Assembly (NCBI RefSeq): GCF_029784135.1
Contig: NC_073746.1
Coordinates: forward strand, 93,184,575-93,248,574
Direction: 5' to 3'
DNA length: 64,000 nt
Source: Toxorhynchites rutilus septentrionalis
Lineage: Eukaryota; Arthropoda; Insecta; Diptera; Culicidae
Shown: piece after piece, positions 22,905 through 34,210 of the stretch
Layout: each line of letters opens with the position of its first letter
Position numbering within the stretch: position 1 is the stretch's first letter
Position numbers and translations under genes: made by a program
Notes under the pieces: model-generated
The model's input: only the letters and a program-made list of their open reading frames with translations
Databases searched by the model: none
Told to the model about the DNA's origin: nothing

Positions 22905-24897
22905 ATAAAAAAAAGTCACAGGAGGGTTGTGTCCGAGACACGACCGCATACTTGACGTAGGATTCCGTTAGGCTATCTGTTGATTTTGGATACGTTTTAT
23001 GAATAACATCGTTTAACTCTTCGATAATGATTTGTGGCCGTTTTGTTTGGTTGTTGGGTATTGTTTGTTCACTCCACCAGTGTTTACCAAGCGTTGATGA
23101 CAGAAAGATGGTAAACAGTCGTTAGATGTTACGTATCAGATAAAAGATACCGTCCTCTGTGATCCTAGATGAGATGCCTCCTGTGTTATGTATGGATGAA
23201 ATAAAGAAAAAAAACTCACTAATGTAATATAAGATTAGTACCTATACCAAACACAATTATTTCTCATAAGTAAAAACATGTTACTTCAAACCTTTGCGGT
23301 CGCATTAAATTTGGGCATGCGTATCGTACTGGTCGGAATTATTTTTCCTTGAAAAAGCAGTGATAAATACAAGATTATGAAAAATAAACATTGTTTTTAT
23401 TTTTTTCTAAACTATGTAAATGTATATGTGTTAACTTACCAATGTGTTTTGATGTGATGTTTTTGTATAAAAATAATATTTTATTATTATTAGTGTCTTC
23501 GTGTGAAATCTTCCACAACCCTCTCCAAGAGTAAATCATATGTTGATTATACACATAATTTTAGTTTTATTATCCATTGGTTTTTTACATGGTTTTTTTA
23601 CATGAGATTATTCAGATTACATAATACACATATGCCAACAATTATTTTGCTCTTTAAGAACAACTACTTCAACATAATTTGAACCAGTAGTTACTCAAAT
23701 AATGATTTCTGTGGTCCGAGTTTATCAGAACTTTTCGTTTAGAAGAACAAAGATTTTGTCGCTTGAGACACTTTTGCGATAATTCAAATAACATGAGACA
23801 CTTATGCAAACAGCAGTCTGATATTTATGAACAATCTTTTCCATCACAAAAAGTGTTACTGATACTTGGTTGAGTAAAATATAAGATTAGCATGGTTTCT
23901 TGCTGTGGTGGCTGAGAGCAGCCCAACGGCCAGAACGGTAAAAAAGATATGGTGGCTGAGAGCATACCAATGACCACTAAGAGTTAATATAGAGAAAACA
24001 TAATTTGAAAGGTAATTCTCTTTTATAATTTTTACTCTCTGAGTGTTTATTCAAACCAATACGAATTTTAACTGGACTAGCAAAACCTAATGCTATATGT
24101 AGAGCATACGGGAAATCACTTTTTCTAATATTTCTTCACTTTTCCAATTTTTCTCGCCGTATAAACTTTCCTTGGGTGAAAACAACAAAACAGACAGCTT
24201 GAACCAAACGACCCGCTCTCGAGCGGGAACACACCTTGCTTTTTATTTATGAATATTGAAATAAATCGTTTCATATATAAAGTCATTTTTAACACCACTG
24301 CTACCATATATGATTTTATACTTACACTTGTGCTATTTTTTTCACAATACACGATCGGTCATTGATACAAAATTTTCCGAAGCAACCAACATTAAATTTC
24401 CAAATTTAAATTTTATTCACTACAATTAATCGTATCACTCATCTTACATGTAAAATAAAAATGCCTCCGACTTGCATATATTTGCAATTCCGGTTTCACC
24501 CGATCATCTTGGTTTTGATGTCTCTGTTAGGGAACACGTTTCGCTGCGAACTAAAGCCCTCCTACTTTCATGTATTTGCAATGCCGATTTCCCCCAGGCA
24601 GCTTGGTTTTGATGTCTCTGTTAGGGACCCGCCGCATGTGTCGTCAATTTCGACCAAAAAAGTGGGTGTTTCCGTTAGGATAGGGTTGAGATTTTTCAAT
24701 TGTTCAATAGTTAGTTTCATGACGTATATTATTTTCTTCAATATAAAAATTGTTATGGAGAGCCGAAATCGATTGACACAAACAAATGACTGAGCAATAA
24801 GCGTTTGAAATTGGACAATTTTCACGATGTGCTCCATTTTAGATTTTCAATTTGTACCCCGATTTGTTCCCGAAAGACGTAATCCTACTTCAAAACG
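22905..24897 (+). mobile_element. Dispersed repeat family T1, copy 2
   Basis: This aligns with T1 copy 1 from AAAAAGTCACAGGAGGG to GACGTAATCCTACTTC. It is longer because it holds a different internal insertion at 23289-23983 and a local duplication at about 24465-24625, where a TTGGTTTTGATGTCTCTGTT block is doubled. No coding capacity. The right end abuts the 3' flank of the L1-like LINE. Confidence 0.75.
23289..23983. mobile_element. TTAA-type miniature element inside T1 copy 2, about 695 bp
   Basis: The left boundary has a decayed TTAA (TTCA) followed by AACCTTTGCGGTCGCATT; the right boundary is TTAA at 23984-23987, and its inverted end reads CTCTTAGTGGTCATT. The ends are similar inverted repeats. 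It occupies the same site as the unrelated 244-bp element in T1 copy 1. AT-rich, no ORF. Confidence 0.5.
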
Positions 24898-24925
24898 TTT
24901 ATTTGGAACTCGCTTGACTATACAT

Positions 24926-25234
24926 CTAAAGACAATAACAACTTAAATTAAAATCAAGTGCTTCTACTGTGAGAATATTATTGACATCTAGAACAAAGTT
25001 TACGTATACAATAAGCATTTTCAGAGCCTTACTTTTTAAGTCTCTATTCACACTTTTTAATTCAGGAATTAGGAACATTTGAAAATTTGATCTTCGATTC
25101 AAAATTGCCTCCAATTTCGTTTGAAGATGATTCCACAGGTGCTGCACACGTATACATGTAGAAAACTTATGTTCAACTTCTATTTGGCAAAGGTTACACA
25201 TTTCAGTATCTGTTCGACCCTGTCTGAAGAACAT
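24926..25234 (-). pseudogene. L1-like LINE C-terminal cysteine motif
   Basis: A separate frame contains CNLCQIEVEHKFSTCIRVQHLW, a Cys-x2-Cys...His...Cys motif as found near the C-terminus of L1-like proteins. It is separated from the RT part by a frameshift near 25250. It ends in DVNNILTVEALDF shortly before the presumed 3' end. Confidence 0.65.
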
Positions 25235-25260
25235 TCCTGAGTTTGGGATTTTTCTGTTAA

Positions 25261-27257
25261 CTAGTAAATAATAAGTTGACTTTGTTGACTGACTGATGTT
25301 AAAGTTTTATGTCGTAAATTTCGCCAAACTCTATGCCATTGCACATTTGAATGTTCTTCCATGATTTTGGGCATTTTCAGTACGCCGCGATAGAAACACT
25401 CTATCGTGTTTGCAGAGGGATTCCTCAACACCATTTCTGGGATGTAAGGCAATTCCTTAGCTATTTTCTTCAGACATGGGTATAATGTGGGGATACCGTT
25501 GACGTTAGGTGGATTTATCATCTGCGCACTGAATGATGTTGCAAAAGGAGTTTGTTCTTTGCAGACTAGAAAACGGTTAATCGGCAAGGCCTTGCATTTA
25601 TGCATCAGAAGATGAAGGTTCAATCCCCCTTTTTCAATTGGGAGAATTAATTGCTCCACTGATACTTTACATGGGTATCGTTCCCATATAAATTGTCCAA
25701 TTCGAGATGTCATTTTGGCCACTGCCGCGTTAGTAGTGCTGAGTACTGAAGCCATGAACCATATTTTGGATGTCACGAACGTGTTCACGAGGATAGCTTT
25801 TTGATGGATGCTTAGAACTCGTGGTTTGAAGAGCCACATGAGTTGGGATGTTTTTCTTATGGCGTCACCCCAGTTGGAATCGATTATTTGTTTCAAAGAG
25901 TTGAAGTATACGAAACCCAGGATTTTCACCGACTCCCGAGTGGCGAGCCAGTCACAGTTTGATGTCATATTCCGTTCACATCCTACCAGGATTGAAGTTG
26001 TTTTTGCGAAATTTAGCAAAGCTCCCGAGCACGTTCCAAAATCCATAAACGCTTCTTTAATTAAAACCAGTTTAGATTCGTCTGTCACTATTATGGATAT
26101 GTCGGCCGCATATGCAACAACGAGTTCTAAGGGATGGTTGCAAATGGAAGTGAGTTTTTCTAGGAGAGGGTGCAGGTAAAGGACAAAGAGGTTTATACTC
26201 GGTGGATCGCCTTGACGGACTGAGCATTGAATAGGAAATTCACGTTTACACAGTCTAAAGCATGATCCAAATCAAAGGAGATAAGTCTTCCAGATCTTTT
26301 CCTGAAGTTTATTTCAGCGATCCTATCTTTTATAGAGCATACAGCTTCAAATATATTTCGCTTGGAATTTGAGCATTTCTGATTTGAGTTTAAAATATTA
26401 TTTTCTTTTATAACATTTTCCACTTTTTGCTTTAAAATGCGCGCAAGAATTTTATAATCAAAATTTAGCAGAGATATGGGTCTGTATCTATTGATTGTAT
26501 TATCATCACCTTTTTTCCTGCAAAGGACAATAACGCCATCCATAATTTTGTTCCTTATGTTACCATTGAGGGCTTCAATAATTATAAGATTGAGTTGACG
26601 ATGGATTATGTCAAAGGTTTTGACATAGAATTCTTTTGGGAGTCCGTCACACCCAGAAGATTTTCTCGATGCGCTAGATTTGATAGCAAAAAAGATTTCT
26701 TGAGTAGTAATCTCGTCCATCGCATGCATGTTGGATGGTGGATTTTGAGGGATTTCACGGTCATTATTATTGTTAGGTAAGATTACAGCTGAGTATAGTT
26801 GCTGAAAATATTGACCAACGTGTCTCTCAATTTCGTGAGGATTTGTCAAGGTATTGCTCCCTTGCCTAATTGTCTTAATAGCTGTATTATTTCGACGTTT
26901 GAGACGATCCCCTAGTTGAAAAGATGAAATTTTTTCACCTGATATATATTGATCATTAATTCGTTCGAAGGCTTTCGAAAAGTTACTTTGAAGCCGCAGC
27001 ATCTGTGCTTTAATTTTGTTCACTTCTGTTATTCCTTGAGGATTCGTGTACAGATTATCATAAGATTCGCGTAACTTATAGTATAATAACTGATTAGTAG
27101 CATGAAATTCCCGAAATGCATGATTTGTCTTCCATTTGAAAAAGCTAAAAGTTTTTGGCTTGGCATATTCTATCCACCATGCCATCCAGCTGTCATAGTT
27201 TCTTCCTTCTCTTACCCAACGTTGCCATTTACCCTCATACTCTTCGAGTTTTTCGAT
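25261..27257 (-). pseudogene. L1-like LINE reverse transcriptase region
   Basis: The segment opens with IEKLEEYEGKWQRWV and WMAWWIEYAKPKTFSFFKWK. RT motifs follow: SSGCDGLPKEFY, DGVIVLCRKKGDD, NRYRPISLLNFDYKILARIL and LISFDLDHALDCVN. After FLF a deletion of roughly 40 codons and a frameshift (near 26190) lead to SVRQGDPPSINLFVLYLHPL. The catalytic YADD box reads AYAADISII near 26110, so one essential aspartate is lost. The thumb region continues to about 25261. Even without the insertion this copy could not reverse transcribe. Confidence 0.8.
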
Positions 27258-27266
27258 AGTCAGGAT

Positions 27267-27811
27267 GGTGACCGGAATAAATCGCCACAGTAAACAACTG
27301 CAACAGAAACAACCGCTTAGAAAAAGTGTAGTAGGCTAGAAATATTTGGCGCGGGAAAAACATCATGTGCCTCACATTTCTATTATAAATTTATTCTCTT
27401 GTTCTCGTTTTTCGAAATTTATTCTGAGGACAATGTAATGGGGACGAAGTCCCCATTTGGCGAGGATAAGGAATCGAGGCGGCCCATGCCGCCAAGATGA
27501 CGCAATCCGAGTCCACCGCCGACCCGCCGTCGGAAGCGGCGGTGTCTCGCACGCAAACCTGGGATCCACTGATTGCCCGGTTAGTTTGAAACATAGGATA
27601 CGATCCTTTAGCAATGTCCGACCGAGCTCTAGCGAGCGTCGGACGGTATACGTCTGCCCGGGGCGTTACGTTTGCCTGGGGCGATACGTTTGCCCGGTTA
27701 ATTCTTGTTTTGAAATACAATACCGCGCCACAATATTTATAGCCTACTACACATTTTATAAGCGGTGGTTTCTGTTGCAGTCGTTTTCTCCTGCGCTTTA
27801 TTCCGGGAATC
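27267..27811. mobile_element. Mutator-like (MULE-type) miniature element, 545 bp, 9-bp target duplication
   Basis: AGTCAGGAT occurs directly on both sides (27258-27266 and 27812-27820). Removing the element and one duplicate restores the LINE reading frame. The ends are long imperfect inverted repeats of about 90 bp that share CCGGAATAAA, ACTGCAACAGAAAC, TGTAGTAGGCTA and GGCGCGG in the same order. Long terminal repeats with a 9-bp duplication are the Mutator signature. The interior is GC-rich, with an 18-bp tandem motif (ACGTTTGCCTGGGGCGAT type, about 2.6 units near 27645-27700). No transposase, so it moved by an enzyme supplied in trans. Confidence 0.75.
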
Positions 27812-27820
27812 AGTCAGGAT

Positions 27821-28480
27821 ATGAGGTCGAATTGACCAGAATCCACGACCGTGTGGTTTACCAAGATGGGGGAGACAGCATCTAATTTTGTACGCTTTAT
27901 GATCAGAAAAAGGTGTTACGAAATACTCTGACGTCCGAAGGTGCGAAACCAAGCCAGAAGACACATAAATTCGATCTATACGAGGAGCACAATTGTGACG
28001 AACAAAACTGAACGCAATTTGGTTCCTATTGAGATGATCCCAACTATCGCAAAGATGTAGGTTATCTATCAGATGTCTGAGCGCTTGACTGTAGTTACTG
28101 GACCCTGTCGCATCTTTGGTGGATACGACACAATTGAAATCCCCACCAAGTATTAAATGAGTCGGAGAATTCCGGAGGTAATTGGGGAGAGTGTGTCTGG
28201 AGAGGAACTCACGAGAGGATGCATTTTGAGTGCCTGAATTAGCATATACATTGCAGATTGTTACGGAGTTAGCAACAATTAAGGAGATAATTCGACTGTC
28301 TATACTGCGCTGAACATTTGAAAATGGGATGTGATTTTTGAGAGCTATGGCAGTGCCTCTCTTAGAATTATCTACGTTTGTGATCACAATGAAACCTGGT
28401 ATGGACAGGGGAGAATTTTTTCGACTTCTTGTAATAGTATGATTTCAAAATCCATTGTACGAATAACTGTGCACAAGGAT
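27821..28480 (-). pseudogene. L1-like LINE endonuclease domain
   Basis: From about 28480 the frame gives MDFEIILLQEV, a typical endonuclease start. A frameshift near 28400 leads into the frame with FIVITNVDNSKRGTAIALKN, then YANSGTQNASSREF, LILGGDFNCVVSTKDATGS and FSDHKAY. GGDFN and SDH are catalytic motifs of the APE family that nick target DNA. The frame then runs to GFWSIRPHILT, where the MULE-like element interrupts it; the sequence resumes in frame on the other side. Confidence 0.75.
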
Positions 28481-28697
28481 TGAATTTTGCTCGCATTAGT
28501 TCTACTAAACCGATTCAGAGATCGATATATCAAATTAAAGCCAATTAGCTATTCTTCTTTGGAAAAATACTATACTCCCAAAAATTTTGATTTTGTTTTT
28601 CGAAACTTGATTCAAATTCCGAATTTGCTAACGTAAACATTTTATCGCTGGTTTTGGAGTCACTTTTATGCAAATGCTTAGTATTGTAAGTTATAGG
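28481..28697. other. Spacer with an inverted dispersed-repeat fragment
   Basis: Positions about 28505-28555 are the complement of the block at 4085-4140. Nothing else is seen. Confidence 0.4.
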
Positions 28698-28699
28698 TA

Positions 28700-29997
28700 A
28701 AGGGTGTGTCACATCAAATTGCATCACGGAAAAAACGCTGTAGAAATTCGCCCAGTAGACCGATCCTTTTGAAAATTTTAGACAGTAAAATAAAAACTAT
28801 TAAACAACTTTTGGCATTTTCTTTTTATTCATACTTCGAGCCCAAGTCCGTATGCTCGCACCTTCCTCTTTACCCCGTCCATAAGGTTCTGTACAACGTC
28901 AGGTTGTAGTTTTTTTTTGAACAGAAATCCATTTTCTCTTGAAGTCCGCCTCCGATTTGACAACTTTTGGGTTCTTCCGGAGGGCCTGCTTCATAATCAT
29001 AAATAGTTCTCTATTGGGCGAAGCTCCAGCGCGTTGGGCGGGTTCATTTCCTTTGGCACGAAGGTGACCCCGTTGGCTTCGTACCACTCCAACACGTCCT
29101 TTGAATAGTGGCACGAAGCGAGATCCGGCCAGAAGATGGTCGGGCCCTCGTGCTGCTTCAATAGTGGTAGTAAGCACTTCTGTAGGCACTCCTTAAGGTA
29201 AACCTGCCCGTTTACCGTGCCGGTCATCACGAAGGGGGCGCTCCGCTTTCCGCAAGAGCAGATCGCTTGCCACACCATGTAGTTTTTGGCAAACTTGGAT
29301 AGTTTGTGCTTGCGAATCTCCTCCGGAACGCTGAATTTGTCCTCTGCGGAGAAGAACAACAGGCCCGGCAGCTGACGAAAGTCCGCTTTGACGTAGGTTT
29401 CGTCGTCCATTACCAGGCAATGCGGCTTCGTCAGCATTTCGGTGTACAGCTTCCGGGCTCGCGTCTTCCCCACCATGTTTTGTCTTTCGTCGCGGTTAGG
29501 AGCCTTCTGAACCTTGTATGTACGCAGGCCCTCCCGCTGCTTGATCCGCTGGACGAATGAACTTGACAAATTCAGCTTATTGGCGACATCCCGGACCGAA
29601 CTTCTCGGATCAGGTCTAAACTGCTTAACTACGCACTTGTGATCTTTTTCACTGACGGAGCATCCATTTTTGCCGTTCTTCACCTTCCGGTCGATGGTTA
29701 GGTTCTCGAAGTATCGTTTTATTACTATGCTGACCGTGGATTGGACGATTCCCAGCATCTTACCGATGTCCCGATGTGACAACTCCGGATTCTCGAAATG
29801 AGTGCGCAGGATTAATTCACGACGCTCTTTTTCGTTCGACGACATTTTTCCAAATTTACGAAAAAATGACAGTGAAGCATGGCCAACGTGATCTATACAC
29901 TCTTATCTGATAATAAGCGAAAGCTGAAGATATAATTCCTAAAAATTAAATTTCTACAGCGTTTTTTCCGTGATGCAATTTGATGTGACACACCCTT
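28700..29997 (-). mobile_element. DD37E IS630-Tc1-mariner transposon, complete ends
   Basis: The ends are a 49-bp inverted repeat that I read as identical on both sides (28700-28748 and 29949-29997), starting AAGGGTGTGTCACATCAAAT. TA flanks both ends (28698-28699, 29998-29999). Total length is 1298 bp, and a single transposase gene fills the interior on the minus strand. The DD37E catalytic spacing matches the mosquito ITmD37E family. Confidence 0.9.
28829..29845 (-). pseudogene. DD37E transposase, two frameshifts near the C-terminus
   Basis: The ATG at 29843-29845 begins MSSNEKERRELILR; paired helix-turn-helix domains follow (LSHRDIGKMLGIVQSTVSIV and SVRDVANKLNLSSSFVQRI). Catalytic blocks are CLVMDDETYVKADF, then IFWPDLASCHYS and LRPIENYL; 37 residues separate the second aspartate from the glutamate. 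The main frame ends right after the glutamate because of a small deletion near 29003. The expected continuation (IMKQALRKNPKVVKSEADF) is in the next frame, and an extra A in an A-run near 28910 breaks it again before the likely stop at 28829-28831. The enzyme would cut at the inverted ends and insert at TA. The gene looks recently inactivated, since the ends remain identical. Confidence 0.85.
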
Positions 29998-30085
29998 TAG
30001 TATCGATACCTGTAAATGATGTTAAAATGAAGCCTATACTACAAAGAATGCCAGGGTTTTTATTATTCAATAATTTATAACATAA
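29998..30085. other. Short spacer between transposon and SINE
   Basis: AT-rich; begins with the TA target duplication. No feature. Confidence 0.3.
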
Positions 30086-30362
30086 GTGTGCACCCGTGGC
30101 CGAGTGGTTAGCGTCCCACACTATCATGCCGGGTGTTCGGGTTCGATTCCCGTTCTGGTTGGGGGACTTTTCGTCAAAGAAAATTCTTCTGGCTTGCACT
30201 GTGGTTACGCGTATTCTAGAGCTTGCCACTCCAGAGTACATTCAAGGCGTGTTATTCGGCATAGAAATCTCAACCAAGTATTAATGAACGACGCTAGTTA
30301 ATGAATACGTTGAGACGGCAAAAGTTCCACAGGGAACGTTAACGCCATTCAAGAAGAAGAAG
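30086..30362 (+). mobile_element. tRNA-derived SINE, Feilai-like
   Basis: The head is tRNA-like. A box TGGCCGAGTGG is at 30097-30107 and a perfect B box GGTTCGATTCC at 30140-30150, spaced as in RNA polymerase III promoters. A tRNA-unrelated body follows, and the copy ends in an AAG triplet run at about 30350-30362. A tRNA head, unrelated body and triplet tail is the architecture described for Feilai of Aedes aegypti. It has no coding capacity and relies on LINE enzymes. Confidence 0.85.
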
Positions 30363-31097
30363 TTCAGTAAATTTACATTTAAAAATTAAGTGTTCGGAAT
30401 TTGAGCCAAAACGGTATGCCTTCGATGTCAAAGCTCTGTGATACACCTCACAAATCTCTTAGATTTTTTTGTTTTGACTTGAGATAAATTTCATTTATAT
30501 CCTAAAATAGTATATGATGTGTTTCCCACTTTAATTCACAAAATTCAATTTGACTGGTTTTCCTAATGAAAATAAACAATTTTTGGAAAGTTTGCGAAGA
30601 TGTAGGATGCAGAAACTCGCTATAACTCGATATATTTGTAGGCAATATTGATTTCACTGAAGTGCTTCTAGTGGTTTGGTTCTGGTTCTGGCTGCCACCG
30701 AGATATAAATCAATGAGATTGTGGCACCAATAGGATTTCATTCAAGATGATCTCAACCACCCCAAATGTCAGGCAGAAATTGAAGGAAGAGCTACAAGAG
30801 GACTCGGAATACTGCAGGATGAAGCCTGACTGCTTAGACTTATCAACAAAGTGCTCAAAAATTGGGGTGAAGTATTCTGAGAAAAGTTAGCCATTTCATA
30901 AAAACCAAAAAAGGAATATTTTTCAATATTCTTACTTTTTTTTGTTCTTAAAATGTTGGAAAACTTCAGAAAATTATATATTCAGCCATTCCAACCATGC
31001 CAACTTTGAAAAAACACAACATAAAACAATGTGAACTTAAAAAAACTAAATATGATCAATAATTGAGAAAACAAAATCCAATTATTTGTAATATTTT
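30363..31097. other. AT-rich DNA, nothing firm
   Basis: A GTTCGGAATTTGAG block near 30390-30410 belongs to the dispersed repeat also seen near 22530 and 22846. No gene is supported. Confidence 0.3.
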
Positions 31098-32180
31098 GAC
31101 GTAGGACTACGTCTTTGATTTATATACCGGGGTGTAAAATCAAAGTTTCGAAAACGAAAGCGTTACGCCGGAGACCGAGATTTTGAGCGTTAATAGCTCC
31201 TAAACAACCGAACGAAATGGTATGATAAGCACTTTATTCGAAAGATAAAATGTCTACGCTTTATATACTTGTTACTTTATCATCCAAAAACTTGTTTCAA
31301 TAGCCTTAAAGTTGCTCTCAAAACAGGCTATTGAAATCACCAATCGGTACATAAACGAGCGCCGCTCGGAAATTCATTCAGTTATAATTGAACAGCGATT
31401 GGAGCGGTGAAGCTAACTTCGTTTATCATGAAAGCGCTGATGAACGGTGTCACCTGTTTGTGTACCTTAGGCCAGAAGGGAATCCATCAGGAGGAGAGTG
31501 ATGCCACAAACGGTTCCGCTTGAGACATTGGAGCAGCCACCACACACACACATACACGCGCGGAACTATTTTCGTTTGGTTGCCATCCAGCGTCGAGAAC
31601 ATTCCGGAAAGATGTTATCGTTGCTGAAAAATAATCTGCCAGTTCCCTTGGACTTGAAAATTACATTCAAGCGAAAGAGTTTATTATGTTTTCTATCCGT
31701 ATAATACTGCGACCAAATACATTTGGCTTTGTGATTTTTCAATCAAGTGCGATTAACGTAAGACCACGTCTTTCGGCAAGTTATTAGAGGTGCAATGAAT
31801 CTTAAGAAGGAATTCACGCGTAGAGCGGGCAAACGATGTTTACTCAACAATTTTTCGAACGAAAAATGGGTGTTGTGAGAAAGGATGAGCGAACGCAAAA
31901 ATTATGTAGACTGATTTGATGCAACCGATATTTTGTCTATTGGAAATGGAATACAAATCATATCACAATACAAGCAATGGTTTATGTATTATACTACTTT
32001 CATGTGAATGCTTCTTTTGCTGAATATTGTGCTTTCAACGTAACGCTCTCGTTCTAGAAGTCCCCCAAATATTCATTTATTCATTCATTCAGAATTGCAA
32101 CTAAAAACAAATGATCACTAAATCAACGATAGTCCTACGTCACCCTTGCGGTTATACCACAGATATAACCCACTTCCTGT
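31098..32180 (+). mobile_element. Dispersed repeat family T, copy 1
   Basis: It begins GACGTAGGACTACGTC (31098-31113) followed by ATTTATATACCGGGGTGTAA, and ends near GATAGTCCTACGTCACCC (32128-32145) plus about 35 bases. Both ends and the body match 61458-62156. The terminal motifs are inverted relative to each other. A further related motif, AACGTAAGACCACGTC, is internal (31755-31770). No coding capacity; class unknown. Confidence 0.65.
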
Positions 32181-33048
32181 TTTTTTAAAGAAGACTTTAA
32201 TTTGACATGTAGATCATCTAAATCGGTTCAGTAGTTCAAAAATTATGAATTTAAAAACTGCATTTTTGAAAAAAATGGAAAAATAAAATTTTTCTGACTA
32301 CCCTAAAATGGAAATGGGCACCCTAATGAAAAAATAAAAAATGCGGGTTGATTATATTACGATGACAAACTACCAATTTTCATAATCTGAGAAACACTAT
32401 ATCGGATTGGCATGGAATGGCTGTATTAATATCTTCATATTTTTTTCTATATCTATAAAATTCTTCTACACGCCGAGCAATTACACGCCAAATAACCGAA
32501 AAGTAGCCGCTTTTGACGCGTCCCTCTGAGATTTTTTTTCTACTTTTTACATAAGGCGGCAACTATCTAAAATCGCATTTTTTTTCATCAAATGACCAAT
32601 TGAATCGTTTGTTTGAGAAACCCCATAAGTCCATTTGTTGAGAAAATTGAGGTGTTTCAAACAAATAAAATTCAATTGACTGAAAAAACTGAAAAAAGGG
32701 AAAAAATATTGAGCTATTCGACCAGCCGTTGTCTCGATACTTTCGGTTTTTTTTTTCAAACTTTGTACATAAGGTACATAAGGTTTCAACAATTTCAACA
32801 ATTACAATTTTCATTTTCATTCGAGTTATTTGCGACTGTTTTTTTATAAGGGCGTATCTACGACGACCATTGACCTTTTTTCGAAAAGTTATAACGCGGA
32901 ATCCATGTGTTTGATTAATATATGGTGTTCGACAAAGTTGTGGGAAAGTCAATGAAATTTCTAAGAAAAATAACATATTAAAAACACATGCTTAAAAATC
33001 GAATTTATTATTAAAAACATTCACATCTCAATTTTTGTTTAAATAATA
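32181..33048. other. Dispersed-repeat fragment and AT-rich DNA
   Basis: Positions 32198-32430 match the repeat at 4085-4290, including TATCGGATTGGCATGGAATG. The remainder (32430-33048) is AT-rich with overlapping low-complexity ORFs on both strands and no family motif. Confidence 0.4.
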
Positions 33049-33340
33049 AGGTTGTACCGCTCATGACAACTCTACACGAGCTGATGATTGCGCCGGCTAG
33101 TGACCATTCTACCCTGGATTCCTCGAGTCGAGAAAGACGCACCACGCTAGATATGGGGTACAGACTAGGGGGGCTTTGCTGATTAATGGTCAGCTGCATC
33201 CCAATAGGAAGTATCCCGTGTCGGGCATACGTACAGAGCATCGAAGACTGCAACATACCAATTATGAGAAAACTTGTAATACTAACCTCGAGCCAACCGC
33301 GAGTAATCGGTTACATATTACTAACATAGTTGTAAGACAA
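33049..33340 (-). repeat. Dispersed repeat S, copy 1
   Basis: This is the complement of 44270-44520 with high similarity, including ACCGATTACTCGCGG, CGACACGGGATACTTCC and TCTAGCGTGGTGCGTC. A block of about 30 bases near 33080-33110 is absent from the other copy. A fragment lies at 17928-17942. Its class is not recognised; it could be part of a long terminal repeat. Confidence 0.7.
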
Positions 33341-34210
33341 AAATTGTCAAAATATTGGACTCCCGGCCCCGTCAGGCTAACACCACATGTGTCTTAATAA
33401 AAAATATATTTTGGGAAAAAAAAATCTATGAATAATTCATAGATTCTTTTGAAAAACGAAAAATCACCGAAAATCGGGGTTTTTAGAAAAAATTGTTGGT
33501 GGCAAATGTCTTAAAATTGCATTACTCATCGAGATTTACTGTTATCTCGAAAAAAAAATTGTAAAAAAAAATTGTTGGCGCTTGGTCGTTTTTTCGTCTG
33601 AAAACTCGATTTTTAACAAAAAAAATTTTTTTTTAGATAACTGTAAATCTCGATGTGTCATGCAATTTCAAGATATTTGGAATAAAAAAAAATTTAAAAC
33701 CCAGATTTCCGGGGGTTTTTCGGTTTTTAAAAAACTTAAATTTTAACGTCTGCAACACTAATAAATGAAATTCGAAAGAGCTTATATTTGGCATAGGGTA
33801 TATTATCGTGCAAATCAACATTTCGCAACAAGTTCCGAATAAAAAATCGAGATAATTATTTTTATTGGTACTTAAAACCATATGTTTAATCTCGTACTCC
33901 GAAAAAAAAACTATTTTTGACAAAAAAAAATTTTCGAGATGACACTAGGGCTCAATTTTTCCATGCAATTTTAAGATATTTTGCATCAAAATTTTTTTTG
34001 AAAACCCCGATTTTTGAAAACCTTTTCGATTTTCAAAAAAACTCAAACTTTGACCTTTGACCGTAAGTCCGATTGAACTAATATTTGGCATAGGGTGTTT
34101 TTTCGAGGTGGTGAACATTTTGTATAGGGTAACTTTTTGAAATTTTAGGGTCGATTTTTTCCCATACACTCATTGGCAACCTAATATATTTACGCTAACG
34201 ACAGTTTACG
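33341..34210. repeat. A/T-run-rich fold-back repeat region
   Basis: Positions about 33505-33560 are complementary to about 33620-33690, giving an imperfect hairpin with a short loop. A perfect 11-bp stem with one-base loop lies at 33423-33445. The segment GTTTGAC with TTTTCAAAAAAACTCAAAC near 34020-34070 and the CCCATACACTCATTGGCA block near 34160 recur at 63850-64000, so this belongs to a dispersed family. Confidence 0.5.

Larger units (their letters stand above)
24915..28480 (-). mobile_element. L1-like non-LTR retrotransposon, inactivated, interrupted by a MULE-like element
   Basis: The minus strand reads, in order, AP endonuclease (28480-27821), linker and RT (27257-25261) and a terminal cysteine motif (25234-24926), the order of L1-type LINEs. 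At least three breaks (near 28400, 26190 and 25250), one internal deletion and a 545-bp insertion show the copy is dead. ORF1 is not recognised upstream. The 3' flank ends next to repeat T1 near 24900. Confidence 0.8.

Noticed and set aside
30086..30160. Possible functional tRNA gene (perfect B box and good A box)
   Set aside because: Anticodon and acceptor stems do not pair properly, and the sequence continues into a SINE body with a triplet tail; it is a SINE head.
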